Shown: in pieces, positions 44,307 through 56,512 of the stretch
Numbering within the stretch: position 1 is the stretch's first letter
Layout of the letters: each line of letters starts with the position of its first letter
DNA from: Mansonella perstans
Taxonomy: Eukaryota; Nematoda; Chromadorea; Rhabditida; Onchocercidae
Assembly: GCA_037074765.1 (NCBI GenBank)
Contig: JBAMDO010000094.1
Span: 62,001 to 126,000, forward strand
Length of the DNA: 64,000 nucleotides
Direction of reading: 5' to 3'
Made by a program: the position numbers and the translations under genes
The notes under the pieces: generated by a model
What the model was told of the DNA's origin: nothing
Seen by the model: only the letters and a program-made list of their open reading frames with translations
Database searches by the model: none

Positions 44307-45742
44307 CGATTATTTTTTTTTGTTCTTACTCACTCCTTTTGATTGAAAATGATGTGAGATTTCACACTTAATTTATTATTATTGAATTTAGTGATACTGA
44401 TTGTTTCAGAAGTTTTTCTTTCTTTCCATCGCGCTATTGCTCGTTTTGCCATTTCCTCACTTTTGCATCTTTTGAAATCAGATAACATGTATCAGTCAAT
44501 TTTATATGCCACTAATGAGTACCATTAGCCTAAAATTTGAATTCAAAAATGAAGCACATCATTATTCTCTTAAATTAGAAAAAAAATTTTTTTTTCAACA
44601 GAAACAATTTAGTAATAACCAAGCAGTCTTACAGATTGCTTGATCGTCAATATTTAAATTTGTCGATTGAGTGATTTAGCAATGGCAAACTTCGTAGAGT
44701 GAATTATAGAGCGTTTATTGGTTTTTAAGTATGTATATTTCGAAAGATTTTACGACCTCTTTCACTAGTTCTATTCATTTCAACATCATTTACCGCTAAA
44801 AGGTGATGATGATATTACAAAGCTAAATCCTTCTCAAGTACTATTTACATTCACTGTATATTGATTTTGTATTGTTTCTTAGAATTTGGTGGCGTTGAAA
44901 ATTTGTCTTCGATTTTAGTTGTAGTCTATTTTTAATGTAGAAAAGCATGTAATTTAATTTATATTTCATTCTGCTAATAATCTATGCATGATTTGAATTG
45001 TTCTCTTTTGAGACTATCATTCCTGCATTCTGTGCATAATGAAGTTATGCAAACTACAAAATTATATCTCTGTCCATTAATATCCAACAAAGGAATGGAA
45101 TATCTAATACATTACAAAATTATCCTAAATTACAACCATTTCCAAATGGCTCTTTGCTAATATTTTTATATATGATTATTTTGGAGAGAACTTAACAATA
45201 CTTCACATTTAGGCTAATGCACCATTATTTTTTTTTTTTTTTAAATTGAGTACAGTAATTTAAATATTACAGTGAGTGAGGCATAATTAATTCGAATTAG
45301 TTGATGGGAATTCCTTCAAATTTGTCACTTTATCAATTCATTTGAACCAAAACAAAAAATACAGCTAGCATATACAACAGCATCTATGCCAGCATTTAAT
45401 GGCAGACGGAAAAATAAAATGACCGTTGGCTGCTTTTACGATTGAGATCATACATAATTACAGAAATCTGTGGTTGGTCGAAATAATCGACCGTAATCTT
45501 ATCATTAAAGTCACTGGGATCTACAGCCAAAGTCTTCTAAAAATTATGCCAAAAACTTGAAACAGATTTTTTGAACTGGCTTATTTTATATACATCATGT
45601 AAATTCGAACATTTGATAAATTACAGCACTATCGATTTTGAAACATGTATAAATTTGAAATGCAACATTCGCTAGGGTGTACAATAATCATGAAAGTAAG
45701 ATTCAAATACAGCTAAGGCGTGGGATTTATTTCCACTGTGAA
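44307..45742. other. Convergent 3' region of EHMT and TDP-43 genes
   Basis: The EHMT stop (plus) and the TDP-43 stop (minus) face each other across 1.4 kb. The interval should hold both 3' untranslated regions. No coding exon was recognised here. Confidence 0.5.
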
Positions 45743-48416
45743 TTATTGCAATCGTGGATGCATTGGTATCGATGGCCCAGAATTACGATATGTGGACCGT
45801 GGATTCATCCAGTTCTGATTTTGTGGAAATTGACCGGGATAATTAATGGACGGAGGATAAGAGTGCATAGAGTTTTGTGGCGGCTGTGGCATTGGATAGT
45901 GAGCAGGATACATATCATGAGTTTGAATATGTTGCTGCATTTGTTTTGCACCATTTTTAGGTGTTGGGATGCTAACGCATACGCTTTTACCCCTGATAAT
46001 AAAATCGCGTATTTGACAAAACCGTTTCGTTACATTTGGATCATTCACCGTCACAAATGCAAAACCGCGATGAGGTTTTGGGATGAACACTCGTTCGACC
46101 TGAAGGTAAAAAAAACTTGCAGCTTTTTTCGCAGAGATATTTCACCATACACTTTTGGAATTTTTGATACACTTGGACTTTTTAAGATATGCCGTTACCC
46201 ATTAAGAGATATTCGCACTGAAATACAGAAGGGGGAGAGGGTAGCAACTGTCTAGTCATTAAAAAGATTCAAATAAAAATGTAAAAAAACCAGATCAGTT
46301 TCAATTTATAAATTGCAATAAAACTATCAAAAATTCACTGCTATTCACTGTTCTATGTTGAAGTTATTACTCAAAATTGAATTTAATATAACTCACTTTG
46401 GCAAGAGGAGAAAGCTTCTTTGCTTCTGCATCCAAAGCATCGAATATGTCTTTTTCTGTCAGTGTATTCCACACACGTCCAACATACAACTTTGTTGAGA
46501 TTGTTTCCTGTGCAGGAAATATTTCAAAAGTTGGCTGTTGAGAAATTCTGTTGATGAAATGATTTGGAAGTTTCACCTAAAACTTGAAAATTTCCCGAGG
46601 CGCAAAAAAAGGAATCATCATTTAAGAAATAAAGAAGAAAGCAGAAGCGGCAAAAACAATTGCAAAGTCGAGATGGTAGTGGTGTTTTACTACACTATTC
46701 CAGTCGATATTGTACGCAGTCAAGTTAACTTATATCAAAAATTAAAGACTAAGACAGACAAGACCACAACTTCGAACAGAAAAATTTTCATTATTGCAAA
46801 AATAACACCGAAACAAGAAAGTTGAAAAATATTTCTTTCCAAACTGCCATAAACTTAGAATGAATATGTCCCACCAACCTGTGTTACCCTTCCATCGATA
46901 AAAACTTCTTTATCTCGAAGAGCTTTGTCCTGTGATTCAATATTGGCGAATTTCACAAATCCATAACCTTTTGGCATATTAGTTTTAAAATCGCGTTTGA
47001 CCTGCAAGTGTACGCAGTTACTGCAATTGATATCAAAAACAAGACGCAAAAAACTTCGTTGAATTCCAGGAAATTTTGCCAAGATGCTAGATAAGAATAT
47101 ATACATGCACATTTCCAAACAGACAAATGAGAACAACAATCCATCAGAGCAAACCTCAACATACTGAACTTCACCGTATCGCTCGAAAAATTTTTTGAGC
47201 GCCTCCTCATCTGTTTTGAAAGAGAGATTGAGGACGATTAAATCTACTGGTACACGCAAACTTTCATTCAGACTATCATCCAAACCGGAGCGTTTTTCCC
47301 CTACTAGATCCCCCATATCATCGTTTGATGGCCGTTTTCGATCACCTGGTGCTAAAAACACAGTTCATTCAAACATGTCTGCCAAACCAATCCTGTTAAC
47401 ATTCGTATTGCTTAATCTAGCAGACAGACATATGAGATACATTTTGCAACGAGATGACAAGATATGAGCAATAAGATATCAAGGCAATTATATCATAAGG
47501 TACTTTTCAAGGCAATTATATCATAAGGTACTTTCGTTTGCTACTTGGTAATTAACAAACTCATGTTTATTATAGTCTTGTATATGATAGATTATTTATT
47601 CTAATGATTAGTAGTTCATATCTTTTTCAATAAGCATAATTATCTAATACAAGTATCGCTAATAACAAGTAGCATTTCAAAAAATAATTCAGCTTACAAG
47701 TCGAGAAGATCGCTACATAACGCCGCATCCCCCAACCACCTTTTGGTGGATAAATGCATCGCTTTTGTTCATCTACCCTAAAAGACGAAAAAGTGTAACA
47801 GCCCGATCAACTGATCATCAGTTTTCTAACAATGTTGCACTAACAATACCAAATTAATATACATACGCTAAAGTTCGGTAAATCCCAGTAGATTGATTCT
47901 TGAATTTTAGTCCTATGGCCTCAGGAAATGAATGTGAAAGCGTAGCTATCGGTAAGTTACCATCGTCGTCAAGAGGAATTTCAAGCACGTTGTTACTATC
48001 TTCGCCGCAACCTACACTTATATATCCATCAAAATCGTCAGCTAAAACAAATCAAACAATTTTTTAGATTTATGAAAAATCAGATTATTATAACGCTATC
48101 CTTCAAGATCCCGATTTGGTTATAAATTTCAGAAGGCAGAGCCTCATTAAAATAATCCTACATTTAATCTATAGCTAAACAAAAATTATAAAGAAAATCC
48201 TATAATCATGAACACTTATAAGGCCAGGGAATTATATCTGTCGGCGATTTTACCTGGCAAACATTAAGAACAACTTCGAGATGCATAGGACCAACATTCG
48301 TGAATTTAACAAAACCTACAAATGGGACCTTTTCTGACAGATTGTATATCATTAGATAAATCTGATGTCTCCAAATTCAACTCCGTATCTTCTTCATCTT
48401 TTGCTTGTTCGAACAT
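45743..48416 (-). CDS. tdp-1: TDP-43 orthologue (TDP-1-like RNA-binding protein)
   Basis: This is a nuclear RNA/DNA-binding protein acting in splicing and RNA stability. Seven phase-consistent exons (48416-48329, 48041-47867, 47777-47698, 47351-47155, 47001-46879, 46576-46397, 46099-45743) give 399 residues, close to the 400-415 usual for the family. A ubiquitin-like N-terminal domain spans about 30-113 (YISVGCGEDSNNVLEIPLDD, then PPKGGWGMRRY). A bipartite basic nuclear signal follows (KRPSNDDMGDLVGEKR). RRM1 at about 151-222 has LIVLNLSF and KGYGFVKF; RRM2 at about 249-325 has LYVGRV and RGFAFVTV. The tail (about 330-399) is rich in Pro, Gln, Asn, Met and Tyr instead of the Gly-rich tail of vertebrates. 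An acceptor-like TTTTTTACAG lies ten bases before the ATG. The exon 1 donor (GTCCCA) is unusual but is the one that keeps phase. Confidence 0.95.
47487..47536. repeat. 27-bp tandem duplication in a TDP-43 intron
   Basis: The string CAAGGCAATTATATCATAAG and its continuation GTACTTT occur twice in succession within intron 3. It is a small recent duplication with no evident function. Confidence 0.7.
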
Positions 48417-48425
48417 TGTGTTATT

Positions 48426-48435
48426 CTGTAAAAAA
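48426..48435 (-). promoter_or_regulatory. Candidate trans-splice acceptor of the TDP-43 gene
   Basis: On the minus strand a TTTTTTACAG sequence ends ten bases before the ATG at 48416. Nematode mRNAs often receive a spliced leader at such a site close to the start codon. It could instead be the acceptor of an ordinary 5' UTR intron. Confidence 0.4.
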
Positions 48436-49193
48436 TGAAAAAAAATTTATTGGATGATATCAAATTGATGATATTCTTAACGTAAATATCAATGCAAGCA
48501 CTATCCATTTGTATCAAAATAATTGATTTTTTGCAGAATATATGAGAATTAAGTTTTAAAAAGCTAATGTGATTAAATTTTTTGCAACCTCAACTTATTG
48601 TATTTTTTAAAAAAAGTTTTTTTGACAGAAGAGCAGCAATATTTGTTTGCGAGAAAAAAGGAAATGACAAAAAAAAAATCAATATGACTATAATTGCATA
48701 TAATATACGCAAAATGACCCACCATTTAGTCCAAAAATGATGACTGTACCTACGGTCCTTCCCGATATATCTCGGGATAAAATGAAAACATAGGACAAAA
48801 AAAAAATCATTCCTATCCCAACAATCACAGCATCACTGTTGGCTAGATTCGGCCAGTTCTATTGTTCGGCTTTGCATATTTCGTGTCCATATTTATGTTT
48901 TAAGTTACTACAGATTGTTTCGTGCATCCTGGGAGTATTTTTAGAATAGACTATTTTAATTTAGAATGAATAGATCGATATTATGTAAATTTACATTTCT
49001 AAATTCCCTAAGGTTGTTTTTCATTAACTATTTTATTAACTTTTCAAATAATTTCATTTCGAGTTTGTTTTTTCTTTCTTTTTTTTATATCAATTTTTTA
49101 ATGCATTTTTCATTTTCATTTAAATAACAATATATGTTCATAATTTCAATCGTACAGATAATCATAAGTTTTGACATACATTATGTGCAGATA
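48436..49193. other. Shared upstream region of divergent TDP-43 and YIPF3 genes
   Basis: The two start codons are 777 bp apart on opposite strands, so this interval probably contains both promoters. A moderately GC-richer patch lies at about 48740-48910. No defined element was recognised. Confidence 0.4.
49181..49190 (+). promoter_or_regulatory. Candidate trans-splice acceptor of YIPF3
   Basis: A TTATGTGCAG sequence ends three bases before the YIPF3 ATG at 49194. That spacing suits spliced-leader addition, but no transcript evidence is available here. Confidence 0.35.
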
Positions 49194-51081
49194 ATGGAGA
49201 GTACAAGGTCAAGAAATCGTACAAATTCTATTGGCAGTGATACACAAGCAACTGAAAATATGCTACATACGAAACTTTCTCAAATGGTATGATTCGAATT
49301 TATAAAATAAAAAATTAAAATGATATAATTTGAAATTATAATCATTAGTGCTACATTTCTATGCATTAATGCTAATTTCGATACTTTCTTGTGAGAAATA
49401 ATCGAAAAAAGATTTTCATTTTTAGTAAACATTCCTAAATTCAACATATCTTAACTAAATTTTGCAATATTAAAATACTTATACGTGTAGTATCAATCAA
49501 TAAGATCGAATATTTCAAATTTGGACAAAATATTAGGTACTGAAAAGGAATTATTTATTTATTAACTAAAGTAACTTTAATGCAGTGTTGCACAGGAAAT
49601 ATAGAATAATCATTATTTATAATGATTATTCTATATTTTATTACATAATCATTATCTACAATAATTATTATCTACATCGGTATATAGTGTTTAATTATTA
49701 TTCGTATATTTTATAGGTTTGGGAAGCAAGCAGTAAGCAAATGAAAGATACATTTAATTCTTATGGCCGTATCGATTTATTTCGACCCTATTTCGATGTG
49801 GAACCACGTCAAGTTCGAAATCGCTTGATACAATCTTTTTTACCTCAAAAGCCTTCACAGATGAATGTTTCGAAGGATATGTATGGACCAACAATGATTA
49901 TTCTCACTTTGATTGCATTACTACTCTATTCCATGAAATCTTCTGGGTAAAACTTTTTCAGTATCACAATAATCTGAATTGCTTAGATTGTAATTAATAA
50001 AATTCTTTTGATAAGTTCATAGCTAATTTTATATAAATATTTCCGTGGAGACAGAGAATCACTCAGAATCTTACAGAAAATCACTTTTTCTATAACTATT
50101 TTAATTTTATCAATAAAAAATGAACAACACATTTCCACAATAGTAGGATTATCATTAAAAGTAGAATTTTAAAGTTCATAGAAATCATAAATGGATAATC
50201 CATATAGTTGGAAGTTTCGTACATTAAATTAGTCTTACAATCATTTTGAGATAGAATAATCTCAGGTATACAGTTCAAGATGGTACTTTGATTGGTACAG
50301 CAATGGTTACTTGTTTCGGTGCTTGGTTTTTCATGTCTTTGGTGATATATTCGTTGTGTTTAATATTTAATGTGGATATATATTTCATTCATTTCTTCTC
50401 ATTATATGTAAGTTTTTTGTTAAGTTTCTAGATCATTGGATCTATTCAGAGAGATTTTACTGAAAGAAGTTGAATATAAGAACGTATTCTTATTTTTCAA
50501 AATATTTTGTTTTAAAATAATCTTTCGTTTTCAGGGATATTCCTTATGCAGTCACTGTGTAGTACTTTTACTAACAACAATATTTCATCCGCAGCATTCA
50601 CATTTATTCTTTTATGTATCGATGATCATCTTTTGCGTCCCGTCTGTATTGCGAGTTGTACGTTTTTGAAGATTCCAAAATTTTAAGTTACGAATTGCTT
50701 GTCTCTCTTTTTAGTGGAGCCTTCAACGATGTTTTATACATTTTAGAGTTTGTATCTATGTTCACGAACTCGCGAAAAACCTCACAAATTAATTATTACT
50801 GTGGTAACTTACATATTGCATCTTAGCTATCTTTGTTATTTGCATTATGGCTTCCACGTCATTGTTGAAGGTAATTTTCTTGCTTTGAAAATTTCATCGT
50901 AGCTATTGGTACCAAAATATTATCTTCCAAAAAACAAAATGGAACACTTCGAACTGTTAATTATAACTTAAATTTCTAACAGCGGAAGATTATTCTCAAA
51001 TAAATTACAGAAATTGATGAAATTCTTGCCGATGTGCAACAGAGTTCACTCGCCATTTCGTTGCCGTTATCCGCAGGTTGA
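49194..51081 (+). CDS. yipf3: YIPF3-like Yip1-family Golgi membrane protein
   Basis: YIPF3 is a multispanning Golgi protein that partners YIPF4 and helps maintain Golgi structure. Six exons: 49194-49286, 49717-49946, 50266-50407, 50535-50657, 50747-50870 and 51011-51081, giving 260 residues. The diagnostic stretch DLFRPYFDVEPRQVRNRLIQ near the end of the cytosolic N-terminus matches the family signature closely. LYGP-like MYGPTMIILTLIALLLYS opens the first membrane span, and GTLIGTAM, GYSLCSHCVVLLL and LHLSYLCYLHYGFHVIVE follow as further spans. The vertebrate protein is longer (about 350), with extra N- and C-terminal sequence. Only the acceptor at 50264-50265 and the later one at 50745-50746 keep frame; closer upstream AGs do not. 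Confidence 0.88.
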
Positions 51082-52548
51082 AACAATACCACCAATCCAC
51101 TATTAATTATTCACCAATTTAATATCATTATTTCGATTTAATACATCACTCGGTGCAGAAAAATAAACTGTTTATCAGAGATAATTTTTATTCTTTTGAT
51201 GAATGATGAATGCGTATATATTTTACTGGGATATCACACCGCTTATTATCTCATTTTGTTTTTTCAGATATGTAATGAGACATTCAAATAATTATTATAG
51301 TTGAACTGATTCCGATAACTATGTGTTTTGAGGCGACCTAGTTTGAGATATTAAGCGTGAAAGGGATCAATTTAAAGAACTTTGAGGTTTGATTATGAGC
51401 GACGTGTGAAATCTCTTAACAGTTGGATAACTCTTGAAAATGGGACCATCCAAAACATTAACTGCCAATAAACTCAAAGTTGTTCATTTTAATGATGGAG
51501 CACTCTTTGGAGGTTTTCTTTAAAAAATAGATAAATCACTTAATTTCATTTTACAATTGATATATAAGAAACAGTTTTGTTTCAGTAATAAAAAAGATAA
51601 TGCTTAATCGAATTGTATAGCTTGTTTGTTTATTACAAATCTTTATTAAATGGAGCTTCTATCAATATTTTTCAAAGAGTGCTGCAAGCTTACCAACTAA
51701 TCTGTAATTTATTTTATTTTTTTTTTTTTGCACTACTTTATTTTACAACTTTTGCAAAAAGTTTTTCCATTTTTTATCAAATTTGCGTAGTTGACTAAAT
51801 TGTTTGTTCTGCCAAATAAAATGGTACTACCTTGAACTTTTGTATCGTATTGTCTATGTAAATAACAAACTATGCTAACTGTAATAAAATGTGAGATATT
51901 CATACGTTAAATTCTCATTCATTCATGTTTCAGCATATAAAAATGAGACATATTAAAATAATGAGAATAATATGAAAGGTTATTTTGTCATTTATCAATT
52001 AATCTTCGTGTCCAGATTCGAATGTATTATAAATTGCGATCTACATAGATTTTCTTATATCAAGAAATTCTATGAATTTGCAAAAATAAAGAGAAATCTG
52101 AGACATTTGTCCTCTACTTATCTGAAAATAACGAGAGGTAAAAATACGCTGACTTACCGAACTTTTTGTCCTTAATATGAATGAATACGTGATGATGACA
52201 GAAGAGAAACAAAGGGTTGAATGTATGCACCAATTTGCTTAAGGATAGATACAGTTACTGGAGCTAAAGCTATAATAACATAAAACTTGTCGAAATATTT
52301 CAAAGCATCATTATAATATCGAAAAGTTCACATAGAAAACTTAAGTGATTCTGATGATCAAATAAAGTTTCACATGTAACATTGACATAATACACATGAA
52401 ATTTCATACGCGTTTTTTTCAAGATTTGAGTAAAAATCAGCAAATATAGCATAAGTTAGGCTTAAAATACAAAAATATCTGGATTGTAAAATCAAATGAT
52501 GCAAATAAAAGAGGAGGTTTTTGGAAACCATTTTTCATTAAATGTACT
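51082..52548. other. Convergent 3' region of YIPF3 and MTAP
   Basis: This lies between the YIPF3 stop (plus) and the MTAP stop (minus). An AATAAA is present at about 51163, suitable as a YIPF3 polyadenylation signal. Frames at 51613-51798 and 51972-52175 are AT-rich and have no support. No gene was recognised. Confidence 0.45.
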
Positions 52549-54535
52549 TTAATATTTCAAATGATCAAAGACCATATGATCATCAACCATAATGCCTGCT
52601 CGAGCTGTTTTCTGAAACACTCGTAAATTTATGATCAAATAATACAAAATTATTTATTTAAATGGAAGATGAAGTAATCCAACGAATATCTTTCAATGAT
52701 ACGATACAGGTTTAAAATATTAGATTTGCTGAGTCTTTCTCGCAAGATAAAATGAAACACATTATGAAAAGGAAAAGACATTTAATGATTTCAGCAAAAT
52801 TTCTAAAAAAAACCTTAGCCTCTTTTATTTCATCATCCCAACACATTGCTCCAATTTTTTTGATCGCTGTAACGAAGAGGCTTTTAGCTTTATCTGAAGA
52901 TTCTCGCATTCTTTGATCCACCAAATCAACTGATACCTTAAAATTAACTAAATTCAAATCGTTACAACCGAACAAAATTTGCTTTGACACTTCAGAAATC
53001 TTTTTTTTCAACCTTACTTAATCTTTTTCCTCTCAAAATTGAAACAGAAAAAAATATGACCTTTTCGCCTTCTCTCCAACAGTCATAGTCTGTTACAATA
53101 GCGGTCGTCGCAAACGGAATGCCCAGTTCTTTCGCCAGATAAACCTATTAAAAAATAATAAATCAAGAGATGGAATTTACATGGTGCAGAGAATAAAAAT
53201 TCTAGCACATTCAACTTACTTTTATCATTTGTACTGACATAAATTACAAATCTTAGTAAGAAAACTAGAAATCGTTGCTTAAAAAATATAGTAAAAAAAA
53301 AAAAAAATCAGCTAATCAGATTGTCAATGATATGGACCTCTTTTGACAGACATAAATTCACGCTGACATGGTAGACTTGATATGATATGCAAAAACATCA
53401 CTATCAGAACTTACTTCTGGACAAACAGTCATGTTAATAATATCGGCATTCCAGCTTCGAAATACTTCACTTTCAGCTAAAGAAGAATATCGCGGCCCCT
53501 CAATACATATTGCCGTTCCGGTCTTAAAGAACTTGTGCTTGAGTTCCTGTGCAGATGAGATTAAGACCTAAAACAAATATGCATTGAATGAGAAAGTAAT
53601 AAGTTGATTGTCAAATTTACATAAAAAAGTTTGCTTCAAAAAAGTGTTTGCCCATCTTCCAAACAAAAAGTTTTTTCTACAGCGCTATCAAAAGAAAAAG
53701 TCTTTTCAAAATCGGAATACCTGTCTTAACTTTTCGTTGTATGCTGGATGCATGGGAATGTGACATACACCTTTTGGATGGCCATCCTTACCATCGTGGA
53801 ATGTCACTTCGCGCTTGAATGTTCTAAAAGCAAATAAATTAGAAACATATAAATTTACCAAAAAGAATGAAAAAAAAAGTTTCCTCACCTGTCAATGAAG
53901 GAATCCAAAAACACAAATGAACCCGGTGTGAGTTCTTCTTTTAAACTTCCAGATGCTGCCGTAGACAAAATAACATTTGCTCCTTAAATGATTTTGTTCG
54001 CGATTTATAAAAGTATAAAGATGTATACTCATATATGCTCAAGAATCCACAAATATTTTAAATCATCGGATGTTGCAGAAAATTTCTCAGTAACTATCTA
54101 ACCAATTATACTAGCAATGCAATACCTACCCTGTTGCATGAGAGCCCATAAATTTGCTCGATAGTTGATATTTGTTGGAGATATACCATGTGTTCGCCCA
54201 TGACGTGACAGAAGAATACAAGTAATATCGCCTATTTTTCCTTCGATCAGAGCATCTGATGGCAAACCAAACGGTGTACTTACTTTGCGTTCTTGTGTAT
54301 TGCTAAATATTTCTGGATTCTCAAGACCAGTTCCTCCAATGATTCCAATCTGAAAAATTTCTTGAACAATTTTAAAGAATCTATGCCATCATTTGCGATA
54401 TAAAATTTGGAAAAATCGAGCAATACAACAAGTAATACTTCTTATATCTGGTAGTTCGAACCACACCAAAATTTCACTACAACTCAAACTTTATTGAAAA
54501 AGAATATGAAATAAACTGATAACCTTGAATCCCAT
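52549..54535 (-). CDS. mtap: S-methyl-5'-thioadenosine phosphorylase
   Basis: This cytosolic enzyme splits methylthioadenosine with phosphate into adenine and methylthioribose-1-phosphate, feeding methionine and purine salvage after polyamine synthesis. Eight exons: 54535-54524, 54349-54130, 53982-53889, 53823-53721, 53567-53415, 53144-53061, 52936-52814 and 52611-52549, giving 283 residues, the same length as the human enzyme. IGIIGGTGL opens the phosphate-binding site, [13 protein letters not shown] follows, and [11 protein letters not shown] and [11 protein letters not shown] lie in the middle. The substrate-site segment [17 protein letters not shown] and ATDYDCW-type [10 protein letters not shown] are intact. 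The first coding exon is only 12 nt (MGFK); it fits phase and position but is short enough to be uncertain. The C-terminus ([14 protein letters not shown] onward) is not conserved. Nothing suggests it is inactive. Confidence 0.93.
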
Positions 54536-54801
54536 TGTTAAATGTTGATATCTCCGAAGCGGGTACAGATCTAAAATCATTTGTAATTTTTCTCAAAGTA
54601 TTCATATACGACGAACAAAATGAATACGAGAAATAAATGGAAAAGTAGAAATGAGAGAAGATCAAACTTGTAGACAATTTGAAAAAGCGTAAAATGAATC
54701 TAAAAAAAAATGTATAAGCTTTTCTTCTTGATTAATTTGTTCAATGTGACTTATAAAGATACAAAAAAGATTAGCAGTTAAGTGTACAAATTTGATATTA
54801 A

Positions 54802-55135
54802 TTTAAAATGTAAAGTTTGATATGGAAAAGTTTTCGTTAAATATCAAATATGACAGAGAAGAAAAATAAAAACTCATTGACATTAAGTAATCAAAAAATT
54901 GAATGTTAGCATTTAAATATAGCCGACAATTCAAAATATTTAGAAATGCTCAAAAATGTGTAATTCTATTTAAAATGTAAAGTTTGATATGGAAAAGTTT
55001 TTTCGTTAGATAACAATATGACAGAGAAGAAAAATAAAAACTCATTGACATTAAGTAATCAAAAAATTGAATGTTAGCATTTAAATATAGCCGACAATTC
55101 AAAATATTTAGAAATGCTCAAAAATGTGTATTCTA
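54802..55135. repeat. Tandem duplication of about 167 bp
   Basis: Two nearly identical adjacent copies begin at 54802 and 54969 with TTTAAAATGTAAAGTTTGAT and end with a GCTCAAAAATGTGTA string. They differ by a few substitutions and short indels, indicating a recent event. Confidence 0.9.
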
Positions 55136-55529
55136 ATATAATCGAAAATAATTACTTCTGGATATAGATAGTTGAAGAAAAATTATCCTACTTTTAATAA
55201 ATCCATGCATTTCCAAAATTAATTATTAAAATTATTTGATAAGTATTAAAAGTTAACAATTTGTTAAAAGTTAACAAGTTAATTTCAACATGCGACAGCA
55301 TTTAGAAAGATTGGCAAAAAAAAATCCCAATGATAATTTCAAATAAGTAAATAATTATTGTAAAATCTTCCTTCAATGAAATTGTTCTTTGTCTTTATAA
55401 AACATTTTTTAGTATGAAAGGAATTGAAATTATTTAGAATTGATAAAATTCTGAAAATTTTCCCTGAAATTAATTTTTAAATTTAAAAGCATAGCTTTAT
55501 TCTATATAATCTTATGTTCCATATAAGGT

Positions 55530-55735
55530 CAAGAGGTCATTCTTTTTTGTAACTATTTTAACTTTTAAAATTAAATAATAAATTGTATATTTTCACAAAT
55601 AATAGGATTATCATAGAAAATGTAGACACTTTGATTGGATAATTTGTATAGTTAAAAGTGTCGTATATTGAGAAGTTGAACTTACAATTATTTTGAGATA
55701 GGATAAATTCAGGCTAAGTCTATAAGAGTACTTTG
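55530..55735. repeat. Diverged copy of the YIPF3 intron 2/exon 3 junction
   Basis: This segment aligns with 50075-50310 in the same orientation. Shared landmarks are AACTATTTTAA, AGGATTATCAT, GGATAAT..TATAGTT.AAAGT, CTTACAAT.ATTTTGAGATAG and, after the splice-site-like TTCAG, GTACTTTGATT, which in YIPF3 is coding. The last landmark means the copied unit extends into exon 3. Identity is roughly two thirds with indels. Confidence 0.6.
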
Positions 55736-55811
55736 ATTATTTGACTCATTCCCAAGAATGGTTGATACATTATAGAACTTCAGTTCAACTTCCCTACTCT
55801 TATGACAATAT

Positions 55812-56240
55812 GATCGAACGACTTTCGTGCCAGAAATGACAGGAATGATTGTAACAGACATTTCATGCAGGCTGGAATTCATTCCGCTTAACAAAAGGAT
55901 CGAACGACTTTCGTGCCAGAAATGAGAGGAATGATTATAACAGACATTTCGTGCAGGCTGATTCATTCCGCTTAACAAAAGGATCGAACGACTTTCGTGC
56001 CAGAAATGAGAGGAATGATTTAACAGACATTTCGTGCAGGCTGCGATTCATTCCGCTTAACAAAAGGATCGAACGACTTTAGTGCCGGAAATGAGAGGAA
56101 TGATTGTAACAGAGATTTCATGCAGGCTGGGATTCATTCCGCTTAACAAAAGGATCGAACGACTTTTGTGTCAGAAATGAGAGGAATGGTCACAACAGAT
56201 GTCCTGTGCAAGTGGGACTTATTTCGCTTAACAAAAGAGC
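55812..56240. repeat. Tandem repeat, five units of about 85 bp
   Basis: Copies begin with GATCGAACGACTTT at 55812, 55898, 55982, 56067 and 56153. Each contains GTGCCAGAAATGA, GGAATGAT, AACAGA.ATTTC.TGCAGGCTG and ATTCCGCTTAACAAAA in that order. The fifth unit is more diverged, and a degenerate sixth may follow to about 56340. Copies are contiguous without spacers. The minus strand reads as a repeated peptide, which explains the long frames there. Confidence 0.9.
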
Positions 56241-56438
56241 AAAGATCAACGTAGCATATCGATCGATTGTCCCATCTGTTTATTTTATGAATGAAAAACA
56301 TTCCCAAACTTATTTGATTCTTCAAGCTTAACAAAATGATCGATGATTGGAAATTCTAAGTTTTTTTTGAACATCTTAGCTAACTTACCTGTGCATATTA
56401 CATTATCAATATGATAAGGCATTATGTCAATTCTCATT

Positions 56439-56512
56439 GGGCCAAGTTATCATTAATTAGGCCAAGTTATCATTAATTAGGCCAAGTTATCATTAATTAG
56501 GCCAAGTTGTCA
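56439..56512. repeat. Tandem repeat, about four units of 20 bp
   Basis: The unit GGCCAAGTTATCATTAATTA is repeated with one or two changes in the first and last copies. No coding frame or regulatory role is apparent. Confidence 0.85.

Noticed and set aside
45677..46255. 192-codon plus-strand frame, one of the longest in the window
   Set aside because: It lies antisense to the last TDP-43 exon, which has RRM2 homology; the plus frame is a shadow with no domain or splice structure.
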